Positions 27,058 to 36,330 are shown, counted from the first letter of the stretch. The stretch: DNA of 64,000 bases from Salinicoccus sediminis (GCF_000986795.1 NZ_LAYZ01000026.1:1-64000), one strand, 5' to 3'. The notes: a model not told the origin generated them from the sequence alone. Made by a program: numbers and translations.

Positions 27058-28062
27058 ATGAAAAGAGTGACCATCAACGATGTCGCACAGGCTGCACATG
27101 TTTCGAAAACCACGGTGTCCCATTATCTGAACGGCCGTTATACAGCGATGGGCGAGGATACAAAGAAGAGGATCTCGCGTGCCGTCCGGGACTTGAACTA
27201 TCAGCCGAATGTCGTGGCAAAAAGCCTGAAAGATAAAAAAACGATGACCATCGGTATCATCGTGGCCAATATATTACATAGTTTTTCCACACAGATCATC
27301 CGGGCGATAGAGGATTATGCACGGCGCGTAAACTATCATGTCATCGTCTGCAATGCGGATAACGATCCGCATAAGGAGGAAGATTATATAAGGATGCTGC
27401 GGGCGAAACAGATAGATGGCATAGTAGTCATCCCGACCGAGGGGAATGCCGGTCTGTTCACCGGGCTCGCAGCAGACGGTTACCCGACAGTATTCGTTGA
27501 CCGGATCATTGAAGGTGCCCCAGTACCGTCATTCATGCTCGATAACGAAACAGCGGTCCGTGTGGCATTCAGCCACCTTACCGGGAAAGGGCACAGTGCC
27601 ATCGGTTTTGTGTCGCAGCCGCTTTGTGGAATAACACCGAGGCATGAGCGGATGGATGAGTACAGGCGGCTGTGCGGGAAGAACGACATGGGAACTTTTG
27701 AAATCGTTGGAAAACTCGATGTGATGGAAGATTGCATAAGCCGTCTGACAAGTGAGGGAAAACTGCCCGGTGCATTGATCGTGTCGAATGATCTGGCGCT
27801 GTTTGAAGTGCTGAAGGCACTAAAACATCTTGGGCTTATCATCCCGGATGATGTTTCCATCATTACCATAGATGATATTGGATTCGCTGAATTCTTCAAC
27901 CCGGCAATCACAGTCGTGGCCCAGCCGGCATTCAGCATAGGCACAGAGGCGGCGTGGTCTTTGTTCGACATCATCAACGGAGAAGAGCGTCCGGTTAAAA
28001 CGCACAGGTTCACGCCTGAATTGATAATAAGGGAGTCGGTGAAGGATTATGCAAATGAATGA
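27058..28062 (+). CDS. LacI family transcriptional regulator
   Basis: 334 residues. N-terminal helix-turn-helix with hinge: TINDVAQAAHVSKTTVSHYLN and RISRAVRDLNYQPNVVAKSL. The rest is a periplasmic-binding-protein-like sensor domain (from about 62; TIGIIVANILHSFSTQ, SNDLALFEVLKAL, ITIDDIGFAEFF). First gene of an operon with a TRAP transporter and pentose/hexulose-phosphate enzymes, which it likely represses until an inducer is present. Ligand unknown. Overlaps the next gene. Confidence 0.92.
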   Translation: MKRVTINDVAQAAHVSKTTVSHYLNGRYTAMGEDTKKRISRAVRDLNYQPNVVAKSLKDKKTMTIGIIVANILHSFSTQIIRAIEDYARRVNYHVIVCNADNDPHKEEDYIRMLRAKQIDGIVVIPTEGNAGLFTGLAADGYPTVFVDRIIEGAPVPSFMLDNETAVRVAFSHLTGKGHSAIGFVSQPLCGITPRHERMDEYRRLCGKNDMGTFEIVGKLDVMEDCISRLTSEGKLPGALIVSNDLALFEVLKALKHLGLIIPDDVSIITIDDIGFAEFFNPAITVVAQPAFSIGTEAAWSLFDIINGEERPVKTHRFTPELIIRESVKDYANE

Positions 28063-28597
28063 AATTTTGAAAACGGTATCTGAAGAGGTTGGAAAGGTGT
28101 GCAGTTCTGTGGATGAGATGGAGCTTGAAGCACTCGGTACAAAAATCGAAGAAGCGGACAGTATCTATATATACGGCAACGGCCGGAGCGGCCTGGTGGG
28201 CAGGATGACCGCGATGCGGCTGATGCACAGCGGCTACAGAGTTTACGTGATTGGAGAAACGACGACACCCGCTTTCCGGGAAGGAGATCTGCTTCTCATT
28301 CTGAGCGGTTCAGGCAAAGGACACTCGGTCAGGACGATGACGGAGAAGGCAAAAAGGCTGGGCGGCAACACAGCACTTGTCACTGCATCAGACGACAAGG
28401 AACTCCGTGAAACGTTCGATGCGGTGCTGTCCATCGATGCCAGCACCAAACACAATGACATCCCGACAATCCAGCCTCTCGGCAATCAGTTTGACCAGTC
28501 CATGCATCTCATACTGGATGGTCTGATCATCAATCTCAACAAAAAGGCAGTCAAAGACGACCGGGAAATAAAAGCGAAACATTTCAATCTGGAGTAG
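28055..28597 (+). CDS. hxlB: 6-phospho-3-hexuloisomerase-like SIS protein
   Basis: 180 residues, a single SIS domain. IYIYGNGRSGLVGRMTAMRL and LILSGSGKGHSVRTM are the sugar-phosphate-binding loops, and PLGNQFDQSMHLILDG is characteristic of hexuloisomerases. In the ribulose monophosphate pathway it interconverts D-arabino-3-hexulose 6-phosphate and fructose 6-phosphate. ATG at 28055 is 9 bases after AAGG; ATG at 28049 is also possible. Overlaps lacI. Its partner synthase (32115-32744) is at the other end of the operon rather than adjacent, which is unusual. Confidence 0.85.
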   Translation: MNEILKTVSEEVGKVCSSVDEMELEALGTKIEEADSIYIYGNGRSGLVGRMTAMRLMHSGYRVYVIGETTTPAFREGDLLLILSGSGKGHSVRTMTEKAKRLGGNTALVTASDDKELRETFDAVLSIDASTKHNDIPTIQPLGNQFDQSMHLILDGLIINLNKKAVKDDREIKAKHFNLE

Positions 28598-28610
28598 AGG
28601 AGTACTATTT

Positions 28611-29639
28611 ATGAAAAAATTTTTTCTGACCCTGCTTGCAGCAGTGACAAGTATGACCCTTGTATCCTGTTCCGATGTAAAGAATATCGAGGAAGGGACA
28701 AAGGAGGAACCGATCAAGATCATAGCGGCACACAACCAGACTTCGAGTGAAAGTCCCTACCAGGCGGGTCTGCTGAAGTTCAAGGAAGTGGCTGAGGAGA
28801 AGTCCGACGGCCGGATAGAAGTTGAGGTGCATGCCGGCACCATCGGTACAGAGGAACCGGAACTTGTGCAGAAGCTCGTGGTCGGAGCGGCGGATGTCGT
28901 ACTGGTGTCACCGGGCTTCATGACCCGGACGGGCATACCGGAATTTGATTTCTTCGCACTGCATTACCTGTTCGAGAGCTATGAGCATTGGGAGCAGGTG
29001 GTAGACGGTGACATCGGGCAGGAGTTTGCAGAGACGGTGAATGAGAAGTCAGACAATGACTTCAAGATGCTCGGCTACTGGTCAGCCGGCGCCAGGCACT
29101 ATTACGGCAAAAAGCCGATAGAGGAAATGTCGGATCTGAACGGGATGACCATCAGGACACAGACATCCGGTGTCGTATCCGATTTCTGGGAACAGACCGG
29201 CGCGATTCCGACATCCGTCTCATGGGGCGAACTCTACCAGGCACTGCAGCAGAATGTCGTGGACTCCTCTGAGAACTCATATCCATACTTCGTACAGCAG
29301 AACCATCATACGACAAAGAACGGCAAATACATCTCCGAGACCGCACACGATTATACGACCAGATTCCTGCTTGCCAACGGCAACAGGTTTGACGAATATC
29401 CCGAAGAAATACAGGACATACTGATGCAGGCAGCAGAAGCATCCGTTGAAGCAGAGCGGGAAGCGGTGCTCGCGCAGGATGAGGAGTATAAGGAGATTGC
29501 CATCGAAGACGGAGCGGAAGTGAACCAGATGGATACTTCCGAAATGGAGGAAGTGGCAAAACCGATCCAGGACGGGCTCGCCGAAGAGCTGGATATGACT
29601 GAAACACTGGAAAAGATCAGAAGCATGAGGGAAGAATAA
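28611..29639 (+). CDS. dctP: TRAP transporter substrate-binding protein (DctP family)
   Basis: 342-residue lipoprotein: signal with lipobox LVSC, so tethered outside the membrane. The TRAP DctP pattern is seen in AAHNQTSSESPYQAGLLKF and GMTIRTQTSG, whose Arg normally binds a substrate carboxylate. The retained Arg suggests an organic acid or sugar acid as ligand. Spaced 13 bases from hxlB with GAGGAG upstream. Works with the next two genes. Confidence 0.91.
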   Translation: MKKFFLTLLAAVTSMTLVSCSDVKNIEEGTKEEPIKIIAAHNQTSSESPYQAGLLKFKEVAEEKSDGRIEVEVHAGTIGTEEPELVQKLVVGAADVVLVSPGFMTRTGIPEFDFFALHYLFESYEHWEQVVDGDIGQEFAETVNEKSDNDFKMLGYWSAGARHYYGKKPIEEMSDLNGMTIRTQTSGVVSDFWEQTGAIPTSVSWGELYQALQQNVVDSSENSYPYFVQQNHHTTKNGKYISETAHDYTTRFLLANGNRFDEYPEEIQDILMQAAEASVEAEREAVLAQDEEYKEIAIEDGAEVNQMDTSEMEEVAKPIQDGLAEELDMTETLEKIRSMREE

Positions 29640-29661
29640 TGAGAGTTCCGGAGGTGGAAGA

Positions 29662-30156
29662 ATGAACAGACTGATAAAGACGATAGAAAAGATACAGATT
29701 ACTGCGGGTATCATATTTCTGATAATCTTTTTCCTTGCCACACTGCTGCAGATCATCACCCGCTACATGGGCATGTCGGTTTTGTGGACGGAGGAACTTG
29801 CAAATAATGCATTCATCTGGGCCATCTTCATGGGAGCGGCCGTCATGGTGAAGCATAAAGAACATTTCACATTCGATTTCCTTCAGATGAAGCTGGGCCA
29901 AAAGAACAAATTATACCTGAACATATTCATCGATACACTTCTCGTGGCATTCAACGTACTGATCACAATATACGGTTTCCAGCTGCTGGAGCATTTCTGG
30001 AACTATACATGGGAAACAATGCCGGCGCTCAAGATGGGCTTTATCTGGCTGGCTGTGCCGGTAATGTCCGTGACGATGATCCTGTATTCTGTGGATCATA
30101 TTGCAGACTCGATCGGGAAACTTAGCAAAATGGATGGAAAGGAGGTCGGTAACTGA
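29662..30156 (+). CDS. dctQ: TRAP transporter small membrane subunit (DctQ family)
   Basis: 164 residues with four hydrophobic segments. FLATLLQIITRYMGMSVLWT followed by EELANNAFIWAIFMGAA is the usual DctQ pattern. GGAGGTGG lies just upstream. Overlaps dctM by one base (TGATG). Confidence 0.91.
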   Translation: MNRLIKTIEKIQITAGIIFLIIFFLATLLQIITRYMGMSVLWTEELANNAFIWAIFMGAAVMVKHKEHFTFDFLQMKLGQKNKLYLNIFIDTLLVAFNVLITIYGFQLLEHFWNYTWETMPALKMGFIWLAVPVMSVTMILYSVDHIADSIGKLSKMDGKEVGN

Positions 30157-31442
30157 TGGGTTATCTCCTGGTTTTACTGTTTATCATACTGCTTGTAATC
30201 GGGGTGCCGATTGCATTCGTCATCGGAATCGTGGCATTGCTCGGCATGATGACGATTCCTGATATACCGGAAGTGATCATCCCGATGAAGATGGTCAACG
30301 GGCTGGATTCGTTCGTCCTGCTCGCCGTGCCGTTGTTCATACTGGCTGCGAACCTGATGAACTCCGGTAAGATTTCCGAAAAGATGATCGATCTGGCGCT
30401 TGCCATCGTCGGCCCATTGAAGGGCGGGCTCGCCCAGGCGAACGTGCTGGTGTCCATGATCTTTGCCGGTGTGTCCGGTGCCGCTCAGGCGGATACTGCG
30501 GGTACCGGGAAAGTGTTGATCCCGAGCATGCTTAAAAACGGCTACGACAGGGAGACGGCTGTCGGTGTCACCGCAGCCTCCTCCACAATCGGTGTCGTCA
30601 TACCGCCGAGCATCCCGATGATCATCTTTGCAGGGGTTGCCAACGCATCCGTCGGCACGCTTTTCCTGGGTGGAATCATACCCGGTATACTGATCGGCCT
30701 CGGCATGATGATATTCATATATTTCCTGTCCGTGAAAAAGGGGTATCCGACTTTCAAAAGGGTGCATCTGAAGGAAATAGGGAAGAAGTTCCTGGACACT
30801 TTCCCGGCACTTCTGACAATCATCATCATTATCGGCGGCATAATGACCGGCCTGTTCACGGCCACTGAATCGGCGGCGATCGCTTCGGTCTACACGCTTC
30901 TTATCAGCATGTTCTACTATAAGACACTCAAAATAAGGGACCTGCCCAAGATCATCTTTGATACACTGTCACTCAGCGCATTGTCCCTGTTTGCCCTGGC
31001 GACTGCCAGTGCACTCGGTGAGCTGCTGAGCTATTATCAGCTCGCGACACTTGCACAGACATTCTTTACTGAAAATATTTCGATGAAATGGGTATTCCTT
31101 CTGCTGATCATCGGTTTCTTCCTGATCATCGGAACGTTCATGGATGCGATACCTGCAATGATCCTGTTCGTGCCCATCATACTGCCGGCATCCGAAGCAT
31201 TCGGCATCGATCCGGTGCATCTCGGGCTCATTGTCATAATCACGCTCGCCGTGGGTCTCGCGACACCGCCATACGGATTATGCCTGCTCATTGCCAGCAA
31301 GATCGGCGGCTTGTCCATTGAACGCTCGTTTACGGCAGTCATCCCGTATCTTCTCATCATCGTTGCAGTACTGCTCTTGATAGCATTTGTACCGGGACTT
31401 GTGTTCATCATACCTGATATGATGGCAGGGGGTGCAGAATAA
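30156..31442 (+). CDS. dctM: TRAP transporter large permease subunit (DctM family)
   Basis: 428-residue, about 12-helix ion-coupled permease. Conserved features are GVPIAFVIGIVAL, SGAAQADTAGTGKVLIPSM, SSTIGVVIPPSIPMIIFAG and LAVGLATPPYGLCL. TRAP systems use Na+ or H+ gradients, a good match for a salt-living cell. The rpiA start follows the stop directly. Confidence 0.94.
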   Translation: MGYLLVLLFIILLVIGVPIAFVIGIVALLGMMTIPDIPEVIIPMKMVNGLDSFVLLAVPLFILAANLMNSGKISEKMIDLALAIVGPLKGGLAQANVLVSMIFAGVSGAAQADTAGTGKVLIPSMLKNGYDRETAVGVTAASSTIGVVIPPSIPMIIFAGVANASVGTLFLGGIIPGILIGLGMMIFIYFLSVKKGYPTFKRVHLKEIGKKFLDTFPALLTIIIIIGGIMTGLFTATESAAIASVYTLLISMFYYKTLKIRDLPKIIFDTLSLSALSLFALATASALGELLSYYQLATLAQTFFTENISMKWVFLLLIIGFFLIIGTFMDAIPAMILFVPIILPASEAFGIDPVHLGLIVIITLAVGLATPPYGLCLLIASKIGGLSIERSFTAVIPYLLIIVAVLLLIAFVPGLVFIIPDMMAGGAE

Positions 31443-32093
31443 ATGGAGAAAGCTTTTGAATATCTCAATCAATATATTGAAGACGGCAGCATCATCGGGA
31501 TGGGATCCGGCACGACTATAGAAAAATATATCCCGGTGATGAAAGATCACATTGATAGGCAGGATCTGTCAGTGGAGTTTTTATCCACCTCGCTAAAAAC
31601 CGAAAAAGCGCTGCAGAACCTGGGTCTCACCGTCATCCATGATGCAGAGAGGGTGGACGCCGCAATTGACGGAGCAGACCAGTTCACAGGAAACTGCCTC
31701 GCAGTAAAGGGAGGCGGAGGATCGCTCATGCGCGAAAAGCAGGTGGACTACTTTGCCGGGAGGCTCATCCTCGTTGCACACGAGCGTAAAAAAGTGGAGG
31801 ACTTTGGCGGAGTTGAGATTCCGGTTGAGATTAACCAGTACCTCTACAGGATGACAGGTAGGCTCCTCGAAGCAACCGGTGCTGCGACACAAATGAGAAT
31901 GGCCGGAGGGGGGCTGTTCGTCACTGACAATGGGAATTACATCGTAGACTGCACTTACAGAACGGTCGATGATCCAGGTGAGCTGCACCAGGAACTGGTG
32001 AACATCCCGGGAGTTGTCGAAACGGGCATATTCGACAGGCATATCAAAGAGATCGTCTCGTTCAATGAACAGGGCTTTAAAACGTATGACTGA
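31443..32093 (+). CDS. rpiA: ribose-5-phosphate isomerase A
   Basis: 216 residues. Interconverts ribose 5-phosphate and ribulose 5-phosphate. GMGSGTT, the active-site IDGADQF and KGGGGSLMREK are present, with HERKKVEDFG further on. Starts immediately after the dctM stop with GGGGG upstream. In this operon it would link ribulose 5-phosphate, the co-substrate or product of the hexulose-phosphate synthase, to the pentose pool. Confidence 0.93.
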   Translation: MEKAFEYLNQYIEDGSIIGMGSGTTIEKYIPVMKDHIDRQDLSVEFLSTSLKTEKALQNLGLTVIHDAERVDAAIDGADQFTGNCLAVKGGGGSLMREKQVDYFAGRLILVAHERKKVEDFGGVEIPVEINQYLYRMTGRLLEATGAATQMRMAGGGLFVTDNGNYIVDCTYRTVDDPGELHQELVNIPGVVETGIFDRHIKEIVSFNEQGFKTYD

Positions 32094-32114
32094 TCAGAAA
32101 GAGGAGAGGAATTT

Positions 32115-32744
32115 ATGAAGCTTCAGATCGCACTCGACAGGTTGACGTATGAAGAATGCTTCCGGATACTTGCCCAGGTGGGTGAATCGGTGGATATCAT
32201 CGAGGTCGGCACCGGTATCATCAAGGAATACGGGCTCGGCATCGTCAGGGATATAAAAGAGAGGTACCCCCGGAAATCGGTGCTGGCCGATGTCAAAATA
32301 TGTGACGCCGGAAAGAGTGAAAGCGAGACGGCATTCGATTACGGGGCGGATATCATCACTGTCATGTCTTTCGCCGACATGAACACTATAGGCGCCTGTG
32401 TGGAGGCTGCTGAGGCAAGGCAGAAAGAAGTTGTGGTCGATCTTCTGAACAATAAAGATCCGGACGTCTTTGATCAGCTCGAATCTATCGGCGTCAGCTC
32501 TGTCAGTGCGCATATCGGCAAAGATCAGCAGTCGGGAGGCGCGGGTCACAATCCACTCTTCCAAGAGCTTACAACAGACCGGCACTTCAAAGTGTATGTC
32601 GCCGGCGGCATCAATGAAACCAACCTGGACCGCTATCTCGATCTGAACCCGGCAGTGGTCATCGTCGGAAGCGGCATCACCAAAGCGGAAGATAAAAAGG
32701 GAAAAGCGGGTTTGATTAAAAAATCATTGGGTAAATATAATTGA
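32115..32744 (+). CDS. hxlA: 3-hexulose-6-phosphate synthase-like decarboxylase-family protein
   Basis: 209-residue TIM barrel of the OMP decarboxylase suprafamily. The metal/catalytic motif DVKICDAG (DxKxxD) and VYVAGGINETNL are visible. HPS joins formaldehyde to ribulose 5-phosphate, or releases it in reverse; the related KGPDC decarboxylates 3-keto-L-gulonate 6-phosphate. The hxlB-like gene in the same operon favours HPS. Some positions differ from usual HPS (KICDAG for KIMDAG, HIGKDQQSGG for HTGYDLQAAG), so a related substrate is possible. AGAGGAG precedes the ATG. Confidence 0.82.
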   Translation: MKLQIALDRLTYEECFRILAQVGESVDIIEVGTGIIKEYGLGIVRDIKERYPRKSVLADVKICDAGKSESETAFDYGADIITVMSFADMNTIGACVEAAEARQKEVVVDLLNNKDPDVFDQLESIGVSSVSAHIGKDQQSGGAGHNPLFQELTTDRHFKVYVAGGINETNLDRYLDLNPAVVIVGSGITKAEDKKGKAGLIKKSLGKYN

Positions 32745-32828
32745 AACTGCACTAAAGGACAGTTAGACCGGGGGATGAGCATGGGAATGTTTCTCCTCTT
32801 TTTTAATTCAAATGGAGTGTGAAGGACA

Positions 32829-33596
32829 ATGACTAAAATATACGCGCACAGAGGGGCGATGGGCACCCATCCCGAAAATACGATGCCGGCTTTTAAGGCA
32901 GCCCTTGATGCAGGAGTGGATGGTCTGGAGGTTGATGTGCATATGACATCGGACGGCCACCTCGTGGTCATCCATGATGAATATGTTGAGGAGAAGACCG
33001 ACGGCCAAGGCCTCGTCAGGGATATGACACTTGCCGAGCTACGGACTTTGAGTGCGGGGGTCAGATACAAGGATTTTGAAGCCTATGAGGAAGCGTGGGA
33101 CAAAGAGACTGTGCCGACGCTCGAAGAAGTGCTGGATCTTGCGGATCATCAGGACATAGAGCTCAACATTGAACTCAAGACAAACAAGGTCCTGTATGAG
33201 GGCATCGAAGAGAAAGTGGATGCGATGGTCAGCGCCTATTCGATCGAACACAAGGTGATCTATTCCTCGTTCCATCTGCCGACACTGATCCGCATGAAGA
33301 CGATCAATCCGAATGCGAGGATTGCATGGCTCAGCAAAAAGGTGCCGGGTATCATCTATGACTATATTAATACGCTGAAACTTGATGCGCTCCACCTGTC
33401 ATACAAAGCGGTGCTGAAAAAAGTGGAACGGATCAACCATACTGAAGATAAAGTCCGTGTCTGGACGGTCAACGACGCCGACAGTGCAAAACAATTTTTC
33501 GAACTCGGTGTCGAAGCTATCATGACAGATTTCCCGCGGGAGATGATTCAGGCCCGGGAGGAATATGAGGCAGCAGAAGCGGGAACAGGGGAATAA
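32829..33596 (+). CDS. glycerophosphodiester phosphodiesterase
   Basis: 255-residue cytoplasmic enzyme; no signal peptide. The GDPD motifs are YAHRGAMGTHPENT, LEVDVHMTSDGHLVVIHDE and ELNIELKT. It hydrolyses glycerophosphodiesters to glycerol 3-phosphate and an alcohol. Separated from hxlA by 84 bases with no terminator seen, so read-through from the operon is possible. Followed after 21 bases by the monooxygenase. Confidence 0.92.
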   Translation: MTKIYAHRGAMGTHPENTMPAFKAALDAGVDGLEVDVHMTSDGHLVVIHDEYVEEKTDGQGLVRDMTLAELRTLSAGVRYKDFEAYEEAWDKETVPTLEEVLDLADHQDIELNIELKTNKVLYEGIEEKVDAMVSAYSIEHKVIYSSFHLPTLIRMKTINPNARIAWLSKKVPGIIYDYINTLKLDALHLSYKAVLKKVERINHTEDKVRVWTVNDADSAKQFFELGVEAIMTDFPREMIQAREEYEAAEAGTGE

Positions 33597-33617
33597 CACG
33601 CGCAAAGGGGCGGTTGT

Positions 33618-35126
33618 ATGGAAAACGAAGTATTGGTTGTGGGCGCAGGGCCGACAGGGCTGGCGATGGCAGTTGGACTTGAGCAGAGAGGCATACCGTT
33701 CAGGATCATCGATAAGGCAGACGGACCCGGCGAGGAATCTAGGGCCATGGTGGTCCATGCAAGGACACTTGAACTGTATGACCAGTTCGGCCTGGCAGGG
33801 GAAATGATCGATAAGGGAATCATTGCCGATAACGTTGCGATTTTCAATGACGGCAGAAAACGGGGGAAGATCACTTTCGGTAATATCGGCAAAGGACTCA
33901 GCCCTTTCCCTTTCGTGCTGAGCCTGCCCCAGGATGTGCATGAACGCATCGTCATCCGCTACCTGCAGACAAAAAATACTGAAGTCGAATGGAGCCGTGA
34001 GCTCCTCTACTACGAAGAAACAGATAGCAGAGTCAAAGCTGTCATATCAGGTGATGATGAAACGGAGACGCTTGAATGCAGTTATCTGTGCGGCTGCGAC
34101 GGCCCGGGGAGCTCTGTCCGGAAACAGATGGGTTATGACTTTCCGGGAGGCACATACGAAGAGGTGTTCTTCGTGGCTGATGTGATGAGCGACAGCAGTG
34201 TCGGCGGTGTGCAGGTCCATATGTCAAAAGAGGGGTTTGCCCTTGTTCTGCCGTTAAGGACATCCGGTTCGCTGCGCATCATCGGCCTCGTTCCCGAGCA
34301 GATCGCCCAAAGAAAAGAAGATGCCCGGTACGGAGATGTGAGCGACTATGTTGAAAATCATGTAGGGATAGAGGCGGAAACAATCAACTGGTTTTCAACC
34401 TACAAAGTCCACCACAGGGTCAGCGAACATTTCAGGAAAGGACGGGTCTTCATCACCGGTGATGCCGCACATATCCACAGTCCGGCAGGCGGCCAGGGGA
34501 TGAACACGGGCATCGGAGATGCGATGAACCTGTCATGGAAACTGGCCGAAGTGATCGAAGGGGGAATGGATGCGGAAATTCTTGACTCCTATGAAGAGGA
34601 AAGGATTCCGTTTGCAAGCCTTCTGGTCAGAACAACCGACCAGGTGTTCAAAGGCATGATTGCTGACAATCCCGCATCGGATGCAGTGAGAAATCTGTTC
34701 ATGCCGGCTATGGCCCCTGCGCTCACACGGTTCAACGCAGTCCGGCGGACGATGTTCCGCCTCGTCTCCCAGATCCATATCGATTATGAGGACAGCATGC
34801 TGTCACGCGGCAGTGCGGGAAAACTCAAAAGCGGCGACCGGCTGCCGTGGGTAAAGTATGGGGACAGTGACAACTATGCGCCGCTTGAAGGTGCGGAGTT
34901 CCATTACCAGCTGTACGGTCAGACGAGTGCCGAGATGCGCCGGTTCATGCAAAATTCAAATTTTGCACTGCATGAATTCAACTGGACGGCAGCGGTGAAA
35001 AAGGCGGGCATCAGCAAAAACACCGTCATGCTCATCCGCCCGGACGGCCACATTGCGGCAATTGCCGGTGATAACAATGTGGAGCGGTTTTTCGAATATG
35101 AAAAAACCTTCATGAATGCTGATTAG
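33618..35126 (+). CDS. FAD-dependent aromatic-type monooxygenase (PheA/TfdB family)
   Basis: 502 residues. Class A flavoprotein hydroxylase: VVGAGPTGLAMAVGL (FAD dinucleotide fold) at the N terminus and GDAAHIHSPAGGQGMNTG (FAD ribityl motif) near 280-297, with a C-terminal thioredoxin-like tail. Such enzymes hydroxylate phenols and other aromatics with NAD(P)H. The substrate is unknown and no ring-cleavage genes lie nearby. AAGGGGCGG precedes the ATG. Stop is 65 bases before the SAM riboswitch. Confidence 0.87.
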   Translation: MENEVLVVGAGPTGLAMAVGLEQRGIPFRIIDKADGPGEESRAMVVHARTLELYDQFGLAGEMIDKGIIADNVAIFNDGRKRGKITFGNIGKGLSPFPFVLSLPQDVHERIVIRYLQTKNTEVEWSRELLYYEETDSRVKAVISGDDETETLECSYLCGCDGPGSSVRKQMGYDFPGGTYEEVFFVADVMSDSSVGGVQVHMSKEGFALVLPLRTSGSLRIIGLVPEQIAQRKEDARYGDVSDYVENHVGIEAETINWFSTYKVHHRVSEHFRKGRVFITGDAAHIHSPAGGQGMNTGIGDAMNLSWKLAEVIEGGMDAEILDSYEEERIPFASLLVRTTDQVFKGMIADNPASDAVRNLFMPAMAPALTRFNAVRRTMFRLVSQIHIDYEDSMLSRGSAGKLKSGDRLPWVKYGDSDNYAPLEGAEFHYQLYGQTSAEMRRFMQNSNFALHEFNWTAAVKKAGISKNTVMLIRPDGHIAAIAGDNNVERFFEYEKTFMNAD

Positions 35127-35191
35127 TTCATTGACACAATACTCTGAAGGGTTTATCATGATCAATAACCTAGTAATAAAATATGAATTAA

Positions 35192-35334
35192 CTTTTATCC
35201 AGAGAGGCGGAGGGAACTGGCCCGGTGAAACCTCGGCAGCAGGTCAGAATGATACTGTGCCAAATCCATCAGACCGTCCGGTCTGGAAGATAAGGCGGGC
35301 AGATGCGCTTTCTTATCCGGAAAGCGCATTTTTT
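35192..35334 (+). promoter_or_regulatory. SAM-I (S-box) riboswitch with terminator
   Basis: AGAGAGGCGGAGGGAACTGG (35201-35220), CCCGGTGAAACC, CGGCAGC and TGCCAAATCC are the conserved S-box core. P1 is closed by TTATC (35195-35199) with GATAA (35289-35293). The expression platform is a perfect terminator: ATGCGCTTTC (35303-35312) / GAAAGCGCAT (35320-35329) plus six T. GATAAG (35289-35294) can instead pair with CTTATC (35312-35317), giving an antiterminator. It should switch the next gene off when SAM is plentiful. Confidence 0.93.
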
Positions 35335-35371
35335 AAAATCATGGATAAGGTTATGGAAGGGTATTGATCAT

Positions 35372-36322
35372 ATGGAAAAGATCTATGTAATTCATGAAAA
35401 CAATGAATGGACAAAGCCACTCTATAAACGGTTTGAAGAGCTGGGACTGCCTTATGAAGACTGGAACCTCTCCCGCGGCACCGTCGATCTGAACGAGGCG
35501 CCGCCGGAAGGTATATTCTATAACAGGATGAGTGCCTCCTCGCATACAAGAGGAAACAGGTATGCGCCTGAACTTGCGGATGCTGTACTTGCCTGGCTCG
35601 AACACTACGGCAGGACGGTCATCAACGGGAGCGGTGCATTGGATCTTGAAGTGAGCAAAGTCCGCCAGTATCTGCAGCTTGAAAAATATGGGGTGAAGAC
35701 ACCGGAAACAATCGCAGCCGCGGGCAAAGAGCAGCTGATTGAAGCCGCGGAAAAATTCAGAGGCAGATCTTTCATTACAAAGCACAACCGCGCAGGCAAA
35801 GGCCTAGGCGTCCGGCTCTTCCAATCCCCGGAAGGCTTGAAAGATTATGTCGAAAGTGAGGATTTCGACGCGTCGGTCGACGGCATCACCCTGATCCAGG
35901 AATATATAGAATCACCGGAGCCCTTCATCACCAGATGTGAATTCGTCGGCGGTGAATTCCTGTATGCCGTGATGGTCGACACTTCAGACGGCTTCGAACT
36001 GTGCCCGGCAGACGCCTGCTCGGTCGAAGACCTGTTCTGCCCGGCCGGGGCCGATGCAGGCAGCCAGCCAAAATTCCAGATCGTCAACGGGTTTGACGAG
36101 CCCGTCATTGAAAAGTATAAAAAAGTGCTCCGGGACAACGATATCCAGATAGCCGGCATCGAATTCATCAGGGATAAGAATGGCACGATATATACCTATG
36201 ACATAAACACGAACACAAACTACAACTCGAACGCAGAAGAAGCAGCCCGTCAGTACGGCATGCTCGAGATTGCGAAATACCTCGGATATCTGCTGAAAGT
36301 GGATACCGTTACAAACGAATAG
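35372..36322 (+). CDS. ATP-grasp ligase of unknown substrate, under SAM riboswitch
   Basis: 316 residues. The RimK-like ATP-grasp fold is shown by KVRQYLQLEKYGVKTPET (pre-grasp helix), FITKHNRAGKGLGVRLFQ (ATP-binding loop), LIQEYIESPEPFITRCEF and the Mg-binding end FIRDKNGTIYTYDINTN. Such enzymes join a carboxylate to an amine or thiol through an acyl phosphate. It is the only gene between the SAM riboswitch and a strong terminator, so the product should relate to methionine, cysteine or SAM supply. ATG at 35372 with GGAAGGG 10 bases upstream. No transporter or sulfur gene adjoins it. I do not know a described member with this control. Confidence 0.85.
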   Translation: MEKIYVIHENNEWTKPLYKRFEELGLPYEDWNLSRGTVDLNEAPPEGIFYNRMSASSHTRGNRYAPELADAVLAWLEHYGRTVINGSGALDLEVSKVRQYLQLEKYGVKTPETIAAAGKEQLIEAAEKFRGRSFITKHNRAGKGLGVRLFQSPEGLKDYVESEDFDASVDGITLIQEYIESPEPFITRCEFVGGEFLYAVMVDTSDGFELCPADACSVEDLFCPAGADAGSQPKFQIVNGFDEPVIEKYKKVLRDNDIQIAGIEFIRDKNGTIYTYDINTNTNYNSNAEEAARQYGMLEIAKYLGYLLKVDTVTNE

Positions 36323-36330
36323 GTATGATT

